DNA from: Marthasterias glacialis
Taxonomy: Eukaryota > Echinodermata > Asteroidea > Forcipulatida > Asteriidae
Assembly: GCA_911728455.2 (NCBI GenBank)
Contig: OU452225.1
Span: 436,501-500,500, forward strand
Direction: 5' to 3'
Length of the DNA: 64,000 bases
The translations under genes were made by a program, and so were the position numbers. Under the pieces are notes generated by a model that made no database searches, had not been told where the DNA came from, and was given only the letters and a program-made list of their open reading frames with translations. This document shows, piece by piece, positions 25,791 to 36,745 of this stretch (its first letter is position 1; each line of letters opens with the position of its first letter).

Positions 25791-26813
25791 TCTGCGCCAC
25801 CAACGTCACGTGACCTGTAGTGGGTACTAATGTAAACAAACACAATGTCCTCCATAGGAAAGTGCGATGCATGATGATGGTTGCATTTGTTTTTTCGATC
25901 GAGGCTTTTCTTTCTCGAAATTTGTGAAAATTATTCCAGAGTGTGTACCAGAGACCTTCGAATGGCTGAATAAAGCCATTAAGGACAGTTCCAGAAGTCT
26001 CGGAAATTGTACAAGGATATATAGTATCGTCTTACAAAGGGTTAAGGTCGGAGTTACTACGAAATTGTCAGCATTATTTTTCCTCAATTATTAACCCAAC
26101 CTGCATTTAAGTAATATCATTAGAAAAATGGGTTGAATAAACTTTAAATTTTCTATATAACAAAAACACACATATTAAACAAAATATAGGTAGACGTCAG
26201 GTTGTAACGTGACCAGTTGCCGCGCGATCGCTTTGCGATTGCTGCCTGCGATTTATTTCGGTTAACTCCGTTCTTGATGTGGTAGGACTAGTTGCACGAC
26301 GGAACGTTTGGGCCAGACGACCGCGATCACACTTTTCAACACAAGAATTTCACAGTTTTGAAGCTGAAATCATCCAAAGACAAGGCTTTCCAAAACTGTG
26401 ATTCTTTTGTCTATTTGAAATTTTGTAAGGTTAGGTATAAATGCTCACTTTCAAAAAGTTCTTTGCTCCCCACCCCCTTTTTTTTTACAGTGATTTACTT
26501 TACAAACAAAATAACACGGATTGTTACATTGTCGTCCGACGCTAGCAGTGCATAACTCCAAACAAACCTGTATTTTGTAGTGGAATACTTGTAGTTTATG
26601 AAACAGTAATATGATTGAAATCAATGTCACAACATAAAAACTTTAATAAAAGGGGTTAGGAACTGTGTTATTGTTGCCAAAAGCCGACTGTTGGTGAGAC
26701 TGCGTCGGTCACAGCATATGTTTGCACGTAGTTTGCCATTAGCTCAGATGACGTAGTACCCACTACAGGTCACGTGATGACATGTAAACATTGGTCGCGC
26801 AATCGGTCTATTG
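25791..26813 (+). mobile_element. MITE family A, copy 2
   Basis: The termini caatagaccg (25791) and cggtctattg (to 26813) open longer inverted ends, each with a cacgtgacctgtagtgggta block. Copy 1 lies at 20.3 kb in the opposite orientation. Copy 2 holds about 250 bp more interior. Two interior frames deserve note: 25867-26094 (including CFFDRGFSFSKFVKIIPE) and 26292-26555 (including HDGTFGPDDRDH). Both have counterparts in copy 1 that keep the same reading frame for part of their length, so they may derive from a protein-coding parent element. Confidence 0.85.
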
Positions 26814-27110
26814 ACTCTCAAAATGGAAGACGGTGAACAGACCTGAGCCGAGTGTGACGGCAGTGCAATGATCTAGAGTGTAGGTCGAAGGGTTAGTCTC
26901 GATTTCTCTTTGCGCTGACACCATTTGGATTGTGATTGTGACTCACAGGAGGCACTAGACCTGATAACGCCGAAACTAAAGTGTGTTTTTGATATAATTT
27001 GCTATAATTTTTTAATTTTTTTTTTAAAACGTTGTCTACTTTAATTAAAATATTGTTTAGACAATAAAGATTCAATTGAAAAGTCAAAGTCTTTTTTTTT
27101 CCTTTTTCAG

Positions 27111-28190
27111 ATGGATGTTGAAAATGATTCAGTGTGGTGGTTTCGCCTGATCTTAAAAGCTTCGGTCTTCTTGGTTGGTACCCCCGGGAACGCGCTTATT
27201 ATCCGGGTTTACGCAGCTAAGAAGAACAAGGCCACCCCGCACATTTTCATCATAGGCCTGGCCATCGCAGACATTATTGTCTGTATCATGGAGACCATTC
27301 CAATCATGCTGCTCTTTTCACCTTTTCCCAACAACGACTTCATATGTCGGGTGCCCCCTACGATAGAATTGTGGCCAAAATACTCTTCGATAATACTGAC
27401 GGCTGCTATTGCTCTCGACCGGTATTTCGCCATTTGCCGACCGCATAGGAATATATTGAACAATCGGCGTGCACGGAATACAATCATTGTGTGCTGTCTG
27501 ATTGCTACGACAATTTGTTCACCGTTCCTGTTCCTGTATGCTTTTGATGAGAAAAGTGGGAGGTGCGTCTTCGCTGTGTCGATGTCGTTTGTCATCGCTC
27601 AGTTCGTGCAGCTGATTTTTGCCTTTCTTGTCTCTTTTACAATTATTGTTATATCCTATTGGAAGGTACATAAAACTATCAGAAGCATGGCTAAGATACG
27701 CCCTGGCAGAAATCATAAACAAAATAACTCCGTGCCTGGAAACTCTAGGACTTCTGATGCATCTTTGGATGCCAGCATGATCAATCCAAAACGTCCGGAA
27801 ATGGTTCACTCCTTAGTCAACTCATCAAGTGGACAAACCCTGAAAGTGCAAGGACCTGCAACCTTGGGTCACGAGAAAACCATCCCAAGCATTTCTCAGC
27901 CAGTTTCATCCAAAACAAGTGGTGTTCCGTCCCCCAACTTTCAGAAGAAAGTTACTTTAATGCTGCTTCTATCTACCATCATTTTCTTCGTCACACTCAC
28001 ACCTGCGATTTTAGTCATGGTTCTGTACCCTGTCGTCATCCCTATGCTCAGCCAAAGTGCAGCCCTCCGCATTGCAGTCAATGTTGCGTCGTACATTAAC
28101 GTGGTTAATCATGCAGTCAACCCATTCTTGTATTCTTTCATCGACCCCCGGTTTAGAAAAGAGTGTGTGAAGATATTTAAATGTCATTAA
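27111..28190 (+). CDS. Rhodopsin-family (class A) G protein-coupled receptor
   Basis: A 359-residue seven-helix receptor at the plasma membrane that would couple an extracellular ligand to G proteins; the ligand is unknown. Visible marks: GN in helix 1 (residues 26-27), LAIAD in helix 2 (50-54), DRY at the end of helix 3 (103-105), NPFLY in helix 7 (337-341), and a disulfide pair C79-C152. Predicted helices are about 12-34, 44-69, 84-106, 123-144, 155-185, 281-306 and 320-343. The third intracellular loop is long (about 95 residues) and Ser/Pro-rich. Helix 4 lacks the usual Trp, and helix 6 reads TLTP instead of CWxP. The ATG follows directly after a T-rich splice acceptor (ttttcag), so a noncoding exon upstream is likely. 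The features resemble lineage-expanded invertebrate orphan receptors of the peptide-receptor type, which is inference. Confidence 0.93.
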   Translation: MDVENDSVWWFRLILKASVFLVGTPGNALIIRVYAAKKNKATPHIFIIGLAIADIIVCIMETIPIMLLFSPFPNNDFICRVPPTIELWPKYSSIILTAAIALDRYFAICRPHRNILNNRRARNTIIVCCLIATTICSPFLFLYAFDEKSGRCVFAVSMSFVIAQFVQLIFAFLVSFTIIVISYWKVHKTIRSMAKIRPGRNHKQNNSVPGNSRTSDASLDASMINPKRPEMVHSLVNSSSGQTLKVQGPATLGHEKTIPSISQPVSSKTSGVPSPNFQKKVTLMLLLSTIIFFVTLTPAILVMVLYPVVIPMLSQSAALRIAVNVASYINVVNHAVNPFLYSFIDPRFRKECVKIFKCH

Positions 28191-28803
28191 AATATATGCA
28201 TTAATGCTGACCGGGCCTGACACGGCGATTCCGATATGCAGTGATTGGAGGCTAATTATACAAAAGGCTACAAATTAAATGGGAAGAGATCTAAGTAGGA
28301 TGTGAAGACAATCAGAGCATACTGATTGAAACGTCAAGTTGTTCCACCACTGGTTCTTTTCAGAACCACCATAATTCATAAATAAAGTTTTATGTGAATA
28401 CATGTTGTCAACTCAAAGCTCACACGAGGAAAATATCTTAAACTTAAGTTTTTTTTTCTGAAATATCAATATAAAAATATGTCGGGATATATCATTGATT
28501 TGTTTTATCATTATTATCAATTCATAAAACCATGCGACTATAGGCAATGCACTGATTGCAAAAGGTAACAGTTTTATAGCGCCATGCCATCATGGAGGCC
28601 GCTGTCCTCATACCAAAATTGTATTCAAACTCGTATAGTTTTAGTTTCTTTTCTTTTTTTAAATTTCGATTATTATATAAATTGGACCACAGTATTCAAT
28701 ATTTCAAGGCATGGAATGTTTGGTTACCATAGAAAACTAACTTTATAGATGCACTCATTTCTTAAAAGAGAAATTATATAAATATTATTGCAAGTCTCTA
28801 AAT
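28191..28803 (+). terminator. GPCR 3'UTR with poly(A) signal
   Basis: An AATAAA at 28381-28386, about 190 bp after the stop codon, is the likely polyadenylation signal of the receptor gene. Beyond it to 28803 the sequence is AT-rich with no gene. Confidence 0.6.
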
Positions 28804-28965
28804 GCACTGACGTCATCACTCCACCATCGTAGAGGTAAAACACTGATGAATTCAATGGATAGCATAATCATGTATGTGCATTGCACAGGATGGGACAATG
28901 AAAAACGTTCTTTTCACCTCTAACCAAGCGAGGGCGCCCTTCTTCAAGACGTCATCATGCCTAAT
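28804..28965 (-). mobile_element. MITE family B, copy 1 (CRE-bearing ends)
   Basis: In inverse orientation this matches the element at 48563-48717: 'gagggcgccc', 'gacgtcat', 'ccaccat' and 'gaggtaaaac' occur in the same order. Both ends carry gacgtcat-type words. The length is about 160 bp and it is non-coding. Confidence 0.65.
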
Positions 28966-28998
28966 AGTGTCTATTCTGAACGTACACGAAGGTGATGT

Positions 28999-29105
28999 CC
29001 AAATTAACGGCTGTGGCTGCGGCTTGATCTTCACTTGAACATGCATTGAAGCATATGACGCCCATAGCAACACCTTAGTAACAGCCGCAGCTATAGCCAC
29101 AGTTT
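28999..29105. repeat. Short inverted repeat 'ggctgtggctgcggct'
   Basis: The left arm aacggctgtggctgcggctt pairs imperfectly with the right arm cagccgcagctatagccaca near 29083-29104. Similar words (ggctgtggcttaggcttcgg and agaagccgaagcc) occur at 30389-30510, suggesting a second decayed copy. This is probably an old MITE family. Confidence 0.5.
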
Positions 29106-31671
29106 TCACGACATTTTGACATAATTGACTGCAGTGTATTTATATGTTTGTTGTTTTTGTGTTGTGTAAAACTGGGGCACTGTATAACCAAAATCCAATA
29201 GATTCTCTTACATAGGCTGCCATTGCCACAGATGGTTTGACCCCAGTGAGGGCGCTTTTGAGCCTGTGACGTCACGTGCAAGGGAATTTCACCGCACTCA
29301 AAATGTAACTAGAATATTTCGTCTGTAAATGCAGTGTCATCGCCCATAAAGTTCATATGGAATACCACAACTTATGTCTTAGTACAGTGAGGGTTTAAGA
29401 AAAAAGAAAAATAAACACGAAACTTGATTGATATCCGCCGATGATTCGTTTTAAATTATTTAAAAGAATGTTCAATAAACATTAATTTTTATTGAAAACG
29501 GTTAGATGCCATGCCGGAATGATATTTTCCCTCAGATGAGTTTTAGAGAATATTTCCGAAGATACGTCGACAGCCGTTGTCATGGTTTATCTACCTTGTG
29601 ATGAACAATCTTTATGCCATCTCGTGTCTTAATGAACGTAAAGTGTCTTATTATGTACTCATGAGTTATCGTAATATTCTATAATTCACGGAAAATGCCA
29701 TGATGGTATAACTGGTTGACAATTCAAACGGCATGTACCGAGTCTGCCGCAGTGCCTATAAAAAAACCCGATAATTTCAGCTTCATTTCTTATTTACAAA
29801 AAGATTTTAAAGGGTGAATAGGTATTCATTGTTCTCAGTGAAAGAAGCTGATAACTTGGGAGTTGTACGTTTTATTACAACCCGAGTAGTGCTCGTCTAT
29901 GGTGTTTTACACCACCACAACTGTGGCCGCCGCACGCAAGCGTGACACGACACTTACGTCAGCTAGCGTATGTACCAATCAGCATGGAATATTCACAGTG
30001 CGTGTGCGAGGACGCGCGCGTGTGACGGACGTGGTTACTTTTGTGTATCAAATAAACTTGTCAACCAGGCAGTCTACATGTATATTTTCTGATTATAAAG
30101 TTATTATCATAAGTGTAATAAAATGCAGTTATGGTATCTATATAGACAGTTATGAGCACTTCCACCGCTGTCATATTGTTGTCATTGTTGACACCGTACA
30201 ACTGTTCAGAAGGAAAATAAAATATGTTATAATTTATTTCCTAAATTTGCTACTTTTCATTTTCTGTTGTCATAAACGTCCCGGAAAACTGCTAATCCTT
30301 AGGAGATGATACACTTTGAAATGGTGCATTGAACTGTCTAGTAGGAATTGAACAGAAACAATGACCTGTACTGTGACGAATCACTGAGAAGCACGGCTGT
30401 GGCTTAGGCTTCGGCTTAGGCCCCGGCTTAAGCCTGGTCAGTTATTTTGAAAACGTGCACTTTCAGTTCAGGGCTTCAAAGCAGGCTCACGGAGTAGAAG
30501 CCGAAGCCGCTCGGTCAACGCGACGTGCAGCACGATCGCGGCAATGTTGTTGGTTCGCAGCACGCCCTCTTCGTCCGACATGAACCTCCATTGATAAAGT
30601 TGTTGTGGTGCCATTTAGAGCTCACATCGAAGGAAAAATGACCCCATGACTCTGCATTCAAAACCCATTTACACCCCTGTAGCAAAGATGCACGATTTCA
30701 AAATGGCGTTATGCTGACGTAATAAATAATAAAAGTAATAAATAACCAAATAAAATAATACATTAAGTGAAATCAAATTCAAATATGAGGGGCTGGTGAT
30801 TTGGTCGAACTGAGGGTAATCTTCAAGAAGGCTTCTTTGACTTTTTTTCAAATAACTGATAATGCCTTTAATAATAATATAAATAAATAAAAAGTAATAC
30901 CGATTACGGTAGAGCTGGTTTCTACATAACGATCACAAGATTTGGTAAACATTGTGAGGCATGATTTATGTATGTTCAACCAAGTAAGCAACTGATATTA
31001 GTCATTTAGTTCATTTTCAACTTTGTGAATTATTCACAAACTTGAAAATTAATGTTTCAGGTCACCACGCACAAGCTAAATGAAGGCCTAGATGTTGCAC
31101 GCATAGCTGCGCAGTCATGTCAACATTCCTCATTGAAGCATAAGTTTTGCTGTCACACCATTACTTGGGTAAAAAACTTCCTTACACTCGAGGTGAATCT
31201 GAAAAGAGCAATTCCTCAATTTGCTTTGATTGTCTTAGTGACTGGAAACTGACACTGCATACTATATGCGGGACTATTCACTTGATCAATGAATAAAGCG
31301 GCAAACTAGACACAGGATTCAGCGTGAACATGGAGTTAATGACTAAGTGGTCTTTGTATATGTTCACTGAACTGTGTCAGAATTGGAAAAGCACCGAGAG
31401 AAGCAAGATGGGACTTACAGGACAAGAGTGTTAGTTGACCTGAGTTGATTCCTTGGCCTAGTTTGGAGTTAGGGTGTGGCCGTGGATGGCAGGAGATCCT
31501 GCTCATTCCTAAGGAGAAAACGAAGTAAACCTAAGAAGATTGATTGATAAAGGTGAGTAACTCAGGATAACACAAACATTTTCTTAAGCAATGATCTCCA
31601 AATGATTATGTGTATAACAACAGAGATTAGTTGCATGCCGTCATGCTCGCAGACTCAGGCCTAATCAATCG
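29106..31671. other. Non-genic sequence
   Basis: No gene is supported. A TATA-like cctataaaaaaa at about 29756 and a GC-rich patch at 29920-30030 (cgcgcgtg) could be regulatory, but no exon is evident. The degenerate ggcttcggctt inverted repeat at 30389-30510 is the only other structure seen. Confidence 0.35.
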
Positions 31672-32633
31672 TAGACTGGTTCCCGATCCCTACATAGTTC
31701 TCTTCTGTCTGTACCGAGAGGTTTCACGTGACGTAACCCGAGACCTTTTCGAATGCTACGTGCACAAACAGGCGCTGGAAATTATTCAGCAGACGACGCG
31801 CCAGCCATTAAGTTTGCACATGCCATTACCAACATGGCTGCGAAACGAACGTTTCACGGGGCCATGCAACCTCTCTATAGACCTTTCCATTGTTGATAAA
31901 CAAACCACGCTGGTTGGCATAGACGGCCAAATGTAGCAAAACATTCAAGTCTTGTTGACAGACACTGTGACCAAATTCAAGATTTTTGAAACTTTCTCAT
32001 TTAAAGAAAATACGTCCCATTATTTGTTGGTTTGTTTCCAACAACTTTTGAACATGTTTTGAATTCTTTGTGTAACATTTTTGCAAACTGTGATTATCTG
32101 TTCGTGCTTTGCATTCATGGCTCCCAGTAGTTTTTCCATCTTGGTTGGCAAACACTTGGGCTGTGGCGTTGCAAAAGAAAGGTTTATATAGGGACCGGTA
32201 GCTACTACCGATATAGCGCTTTTGATAGGCCCTGATTGCGCGGGCGCAGTAGTAATTTTCTGTGGTTTTTGAGCCCGTTTGCTATGCTTGTGACATGAGC
32301 ATGTTGTTGTTTGACACTAGCACACGTGTGCATCGTAACCTTTCATCCGGACACATAGTGAACCAACCTTCAACATCAAAATTCAAGCTAACTTTAGAAG
32401 AACATCTTAACTGCGTAATTTCCACCTCCATGGTCTGCACGATGGGAGATTTTGTGTCCATAACGTTTTGTGTAAGGCTGCATTGCATTATGGGATTACG
32501 TAGACATATTAGCTAATTCTAATTAGCAGAAATCTGCCAGGTATATGCTAATTTTCATTGCCCACTACTAGTCGCTTTGTCTACCGGTCCCTCAGTCAGA
32601 ACGAAAACGATGTAGGGACTGGGAACCAGTCTA
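31672..32633. mobile_element. DNA transposon (non-autonomous) with 9-bp target duplication
   Basis: The termini TAGACTGGTTCCC and its exact inverse open imperfect inverted repeats of about 45 bp (…cc(g)atccctacat…/…agtccctacatcg…). The element is flanked on both sides by the identical 9-mer aatcaatcg (31663-31671 and 32634-32642). The perfect duplication implies recent insertion. A 9-bp duplication is typical of Mutator-like elements and allowed in a few other superfamilies; the TIR does not settle which. The 962 bp hold no transposase motif. Inside, agggaccggtag at about 32190 and its exact inverse at about 32581 form a second inverted pair, possibly a nested element or subterminal repeat. 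Confidence 0.85.
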
Positions 32634-32780
32634 AATCAATCGGTCATGTTTGTCAAAACTCCCTCAGCGGTCATTTGCGTATACACCACCAATAGAGGGC
32701 GCAGAGGTGCTCATGTACGGAAATTTAAGGTTGATTTCATAATCGTAATGGAATGCTGCCTATAGCATGCACACGGCCAG

Positions 32781-33138
32781 GTAAAAGAGTGAAAACATCA
32801 CTCTTTTTCCCGAGTGATGATGTAATTTTCACTCTGTTTAGAGTGCAATTATCTCTAGTTTGCTCTTTTCGAGTGAAATTTGAGTAAACTTCACTCGAAT
32901 TCGAGTGAAAAAGAAAATGTTTGCACTCTAAAAAGACTTGTCCGCCATATGGCTCTTTTAAAAGAGTGGTATGGCGGACAACCCTTTTTAGAGTGGAGAT
33001 ATTTTCTTTTTCACTCGATTCAGAGTGAACTTCACTCAAATTTCACTCTAAAAGAGCAAACAAGAATGAATTGCACTCTAAAAAGAGTGAAAATTACACC
33101 ACCACTCGGGCAAGAGAGTGATGTTTTCACTCTTTTAC
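32781..33138. mobile_element. 358-bp symmetric palindrome (fold-back MITE)
   Basis: The whole segment is one inverted repeat: it starts gtaaaagagtgaaaacatca and ends with the inverse, and the arms pair almost throughout. The axis, inside ctcttttaaaagag at 32959/32960, lies exactly at the geometric centre. The two arms thus have equal length and differ by substitutions only, or by balancing indels. The arms are filled with the words agagtg/cactct and ttcactc. Because it is palindromic, both strands show a similar pseudo-ORF of about 90 codons. No target duplication is clear. It is most likely a fold-back type MITE. Confidence 0.85.
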
Positions 33139-33889
33139 ATTAAGAGAGATGACGTAAGACTCTTCGGCGATATAAAGGTACGGATTCCTATTTCGTCAAG
33201 GAAACACACTGTTATGATATGGTATTTTTACAAACCAGATGCTTAAAGTTTGTTTAAATACGAGTTCAGTGAATAATCTTATATAAGCATCATTCACTAC
33301 AATTGTTGTGACGTCATTCGTGGAGTGCCCAGCTTTTAGGCATTGTTTTGACCAAAATCACCTGACGTCATCATCACAAATATAATGTTAGTTGCGCCAT
33401 TTGGGAAGTCAATGTGACTGTTACTATGTTATACAGTGTGGTGTGCAATTAAGGCGACGCTGCGTTTTAATGTATACATCATAGTCATACCGAGGACAAA
33501 CCCACTATATTTCCATCATTTCAACTGTCACACTCAAATAGTAACCGGTTTTACATGGCTCTGCATTCCGTCAAAGATTTTCAATAGGAGCTACGGATTG
33601 ATTTAGGATGTCCCTAGGCTAATGCCGTCACAATGACAGATATTCTATTGTTTCTTTAATCCCCTTTTCATTCAATCTCGCAAAGCCTAATTACTTCCTC
33701 GATGGCACTCACTTAAGTTCTCAGCCAAAGGAACATGTTTCCTTGATTCTTACTCAAGCAGCTATTAAATCATTTCGCTGGATCCTTTTAAGCTTTGAAC
33801 ATTACATGTATTTTGAACTAGAAGCCTCCATTTCGAGTTGGTGTTTACCTCGTCGAATGTTATCTGGGTTTTTTGTTCAGTAAGAAAAA
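33139..33889 (+). promoter_or_regulatory. Upstream region of the chitin-binding gene
   Basis: No coding sequence is seen. A TATA-like gatataaagg lies at about 33171, some 720 bp before the start codon. It could be a distant promoter or chance. No closer TATA box is evident, so the true start site is uncertain. Confidence 0.25.
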
Positions 33890-35191
33890 ATGGATTTGTT
33901 GATGAATGTACGAATGATCGTAATTTTAGCAGTTTCCCTCTTTCTTGCAGAGGCACTTCCGCATCCACGACCAGGTAGAGGTAAGTGTTGGTACTACGGT
34001 CTAGGTTGTAAATAGCGGGATACAAAGTATGTTCCGTCCACCATAAAAATAGTTAAGGGAAATGTTTTATTATGTAGGATATTAATTGGGATCGGACGCA
34101 CATTATACAAATTGTGTCTTAATGTATAAAGAAGAATAGTAATTAAACGTAAGTTAAAATGATTATATCAATGATTATATGATAATGACACGGATGAATA
34201 GTTACAATGCACCATCTCAACAGGCCCATTTATTATAAGCTGATTTGAAAAACGGCTGGGGTGGAGTGGGAGGGGGGGGGGCGGTCGCGGACAGAAATTG
34301 ATATTCCGGCATACATAGTACTTTACACCCGCCCATATTTCAAGCAAGTACCATTCGTACAACATTTTAACACCAATCAGCGAGATAAATGTTTTCATTG
34401 GACAGACAATCCACCTCTGCTTACAAAGCTGTGTCATGTTTAGGACTGTATAGATGGGTGATGCAAATTAGCCACCACTCCGTGTTCCTTTTTCATTTTT
34501 ATAAACCTTACTGTTGAAGTTTTAGCCCTCATCTAAGAGGCTTGTTCCCACAGCACGCCTGTTTATTAGTTTCACCCAGGTTTGCATGTTTCGTTCCTTT
34601 GCTCAGCTCAACTCTTTTGCTTCCTCTGCAGCAGCAGTTGCCGACGTTTCGTCTACAGATAGTTTTACCTGCAACGGAAGAACCAATGGGTATTACGCCG
34701 ATCCAGAAACTTGCAGAATGTATTATATATGTGATAATGGTTTTACATACCACTTGCCTTGCGATGTGGGTACCTACTTTGATCCGCTGACCAGTACCTG
34801 TAACTACATTGAAGACGTTCCGTGTAACGCCCCAAACTTACCGCTCTTTTGCGACTCGCGTCCAGATGGCGTGTTTGCAGATCTCGAAGACTGTGCGAGT
34901 TTCTACATCTGTTTCGTTAGTTTGACTTTCCCGTTAACTTGCGATGACGGTTTCCTGTGGAACCAAGAACTGGAAAACTGTGTCTTGGCCGAAAATGTCA
35001 ACTGCGATCTTGCGCAGTCTTTCTCGTGCGATGGGCTTGGTCATGGTTATTACCCCGACCCAGTTGACTGTACTCGGTACTACCATTGCGCGGGCAACAA
35101 GGCCTATCCCACGAGTTGTGGGGAGTTATATTGGAACCAGCAGATCGGCGGTTGTGATTGGCCTGACAATGTAGTTTGCAACGCGAAGTAG
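33890..35191 (+). CDS. Secreted protein with three chitin-binding (CBM14/peritrophin-A) domains
   Basis: Two exons: 33890-33980 (30 codons plus one base) and 34632-35191. The donor gag|gtaagt and acceptor ctctgcag agree in phase 1. The 216-residue product starts with a signal peptide (about residues 1-22, core MIVILAVSLFLAEA). Three six-cysteine domains follow at C44-C95, C104-C155 and C163-C213. Spacing is the same in the first two (14, 6, 10, 13, 8) and one residue shorter in one gap of the third. Each has the GYYAD/GVFAD/GYYPD and YYIC/FYIC/YYHC signatures of the family, which binds chitin in extracellular matrices, gut linings or as a lectin. There is no catalytic domain. Poly(A) signal AATAAA lies at 35275-35280. 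A tandem gcagcag at the acceptor may allow one-residue alternative splicing. Confidence 0.93.
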
Positions 35192-35274
35192 TTTTGCCTT
35201 TTTATCTGAGCTATATTTTATTTTAACTGCACTCCACTGTTTTCTCGATATGAATAATTCTGCAAGAATTAAAC

Positions 35275-35280
35275 AATAAA
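35275..35280 (+). terminator. Poly(A) signal of chitin-binding gene
   Basis: AATAAA lies 84 bp after the stop codon and is followed by T-rich sequence, consistent with a short 3'UTR. Confidence 0.6.
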
Positions 35281-35394
35281 TTTTATGTAGAGTTTAAAAT
35301 CTTATACGATATACCCTTGATAGGCCCCAATACCAATCACATTTTTCGTGTTATTTTCCTTATTTACACTTATTTCTACTAACTTGTATATATT

Positions 35395-35600
35395 GTGCGT
35401 GTGAGAGTTTGTTTAGGCATTCAAACCGGGGACTTATAACAAAAGAGGACAATGGGGTCCCAGATTGGAAAAGGTCCCCAGTTGGAAATCGTGTTCAAAA
35501 CCAATGGGAGCTGTTGCTAAACAAACAAAAGAGGGACAATAGGAGGTCCCCGATTGGAGGTAAATACACATTTGTGTGTGTGATGTCCTCCATTGGATAG
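35395..35600 (+). repeat. Copy of the modular ggacaatagg/gtccc repeat
   Basis: It matches 13436-13610 almost base for base over about 170 bp, starting gagtttgtttaggcattcaa. It lacks one short segment before 'caaacaaaagagggacaata' and ends in a tgtgtgtg run. The close match implies recent copying or conversion between the two loci. Confidence 0.85.
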
Positions 35601-36563
35601 GATGAAAAGTATGTCCTCACTCTGCAGTGTAGACATGTATGGGTGGGTGTGTGTGTGTGTGTAGGGGGGGGGGGGCTGGGGAAAAAGGGCGGAGTATCAG
35701 ATGAGAAATTGATACCCTATGCAATGCAACAAATCCTTTTTTATGAGAAGTTAGTTTATACTTGGATATAATATAATTTGAAGTTATAACCAAGATAATC
35801 AGCAATGTCGGGGGGCTAGTATTTTGTTTTTGTTTTTTAATCTTTTGACTCCCCATTTCAGTGAAGTATTGAATTTTTAATGTGGATTTGTGTATTGTTT
35901 TTGTGTGTCTTGTATTGTTTTTTTTTAACTTAAGCTAAGATGTAAAAACCGAACTGAATTTCCTGTTTGGGGAATTCAAGCTTAGTCAGTTGAATTGAAT
36001 AAATTGAATAAGTTCAGCACCACATAAAACACAGTTCAGGTGAAATTGTAAGCGTGTGATTATATGAATAAAGACACATTGACCTGCCTTCAGTGAGTAG
36101 ATCCTTGTCAGTTATTATTTTGGTCCAGAGTCTCCATGAACACGAAGTATTGTTACAGAACCAAAGTGGGTCAAAAAACAGAGACAAAGCTATGTCTGAG
36201 TCAACTTTTAGAACGAACTTATCTCAGAATTGGAATGGGAAGATGATGTAATTTGGACGAGATCCATGGGTTTATATGACACGGGATGATAGTGTAACCA
36301 AACATGGGCATTTCCCCTCAACCCATGTTTATAATATAACCATGGATTTGATTGAGCAGTGATTATGAAGACTTCAAAATCAATCTTGACATGTGCTATA
36401 TCCACTGAATTGCCCCGGAATGCGGGTCAGGCCAGACCCATTTTGGGTCAAGGCTAACCCGTATCATTTTTTAAAGGGACGTTCAAATGAATCCAAAATG
36501 CAAAGCCAACACGGATATCTGCCGGTAACCAGATCCTGTTGACTCAGAGATGCCCCTAAAACC
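35601..36563. other. Non-genic sequence with GT/G runs
   Basis: A (gt)n run followed by a G-run lies at 35645-35677. Several short local repeats occur, but no gene. A short hairpin-like 'gggtcaggccagaccc' lies at about 36424. Confidence 0.4.
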
Positions 36564-36745
36564 TTGGCCCAATTTCACAGAGCAGCTTACGCAGACAATA
36601 GCACTTAACGATTTTCGGCTAGGCCAAAAATAAGCAGGAAACCAGCCGGAAACACGATTATGACGCTTAGCTGGTCACCTGTTTATGGTATGCGAAACTT
36701 TTGTGCTAATCTATTTTTGTAATCAGCTATATGGAATTGGGCCTT
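36564..36745. mobile_element. MITE family C, copy 1 (ggcccaatttca ends)
   Basis: The ends ttggcccaatttcacagagc and its diverged inverse (tatggaattgggccttgg) flank about 180 bp. The interior contains gctta-type words that resemble the larger copy at 49.5 kb. It is non-coding. Confidence 0.75.

Noticed and set aside
20315-26813. One 6.5-kb composite transposon bounded by the family A copies
   Set aside because: Each copy has its own pair of ends, so they are two independent insertions.
27209-27809. Minus-strand ORFs within the GPCR
   Set aside because: They are antisense shadows of the receptor frame.
31631-31936. A 101-codon plus-strand gene
   Set aside because: It starts outside and runs into the 9-bp-duplication element, crosses its boundary, and has no recognisable domain.
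32737-33143. Two similar proteins on opposite strands
   Set aside because: The similarity is a consequence of the palindrome; there is no start context or domain.
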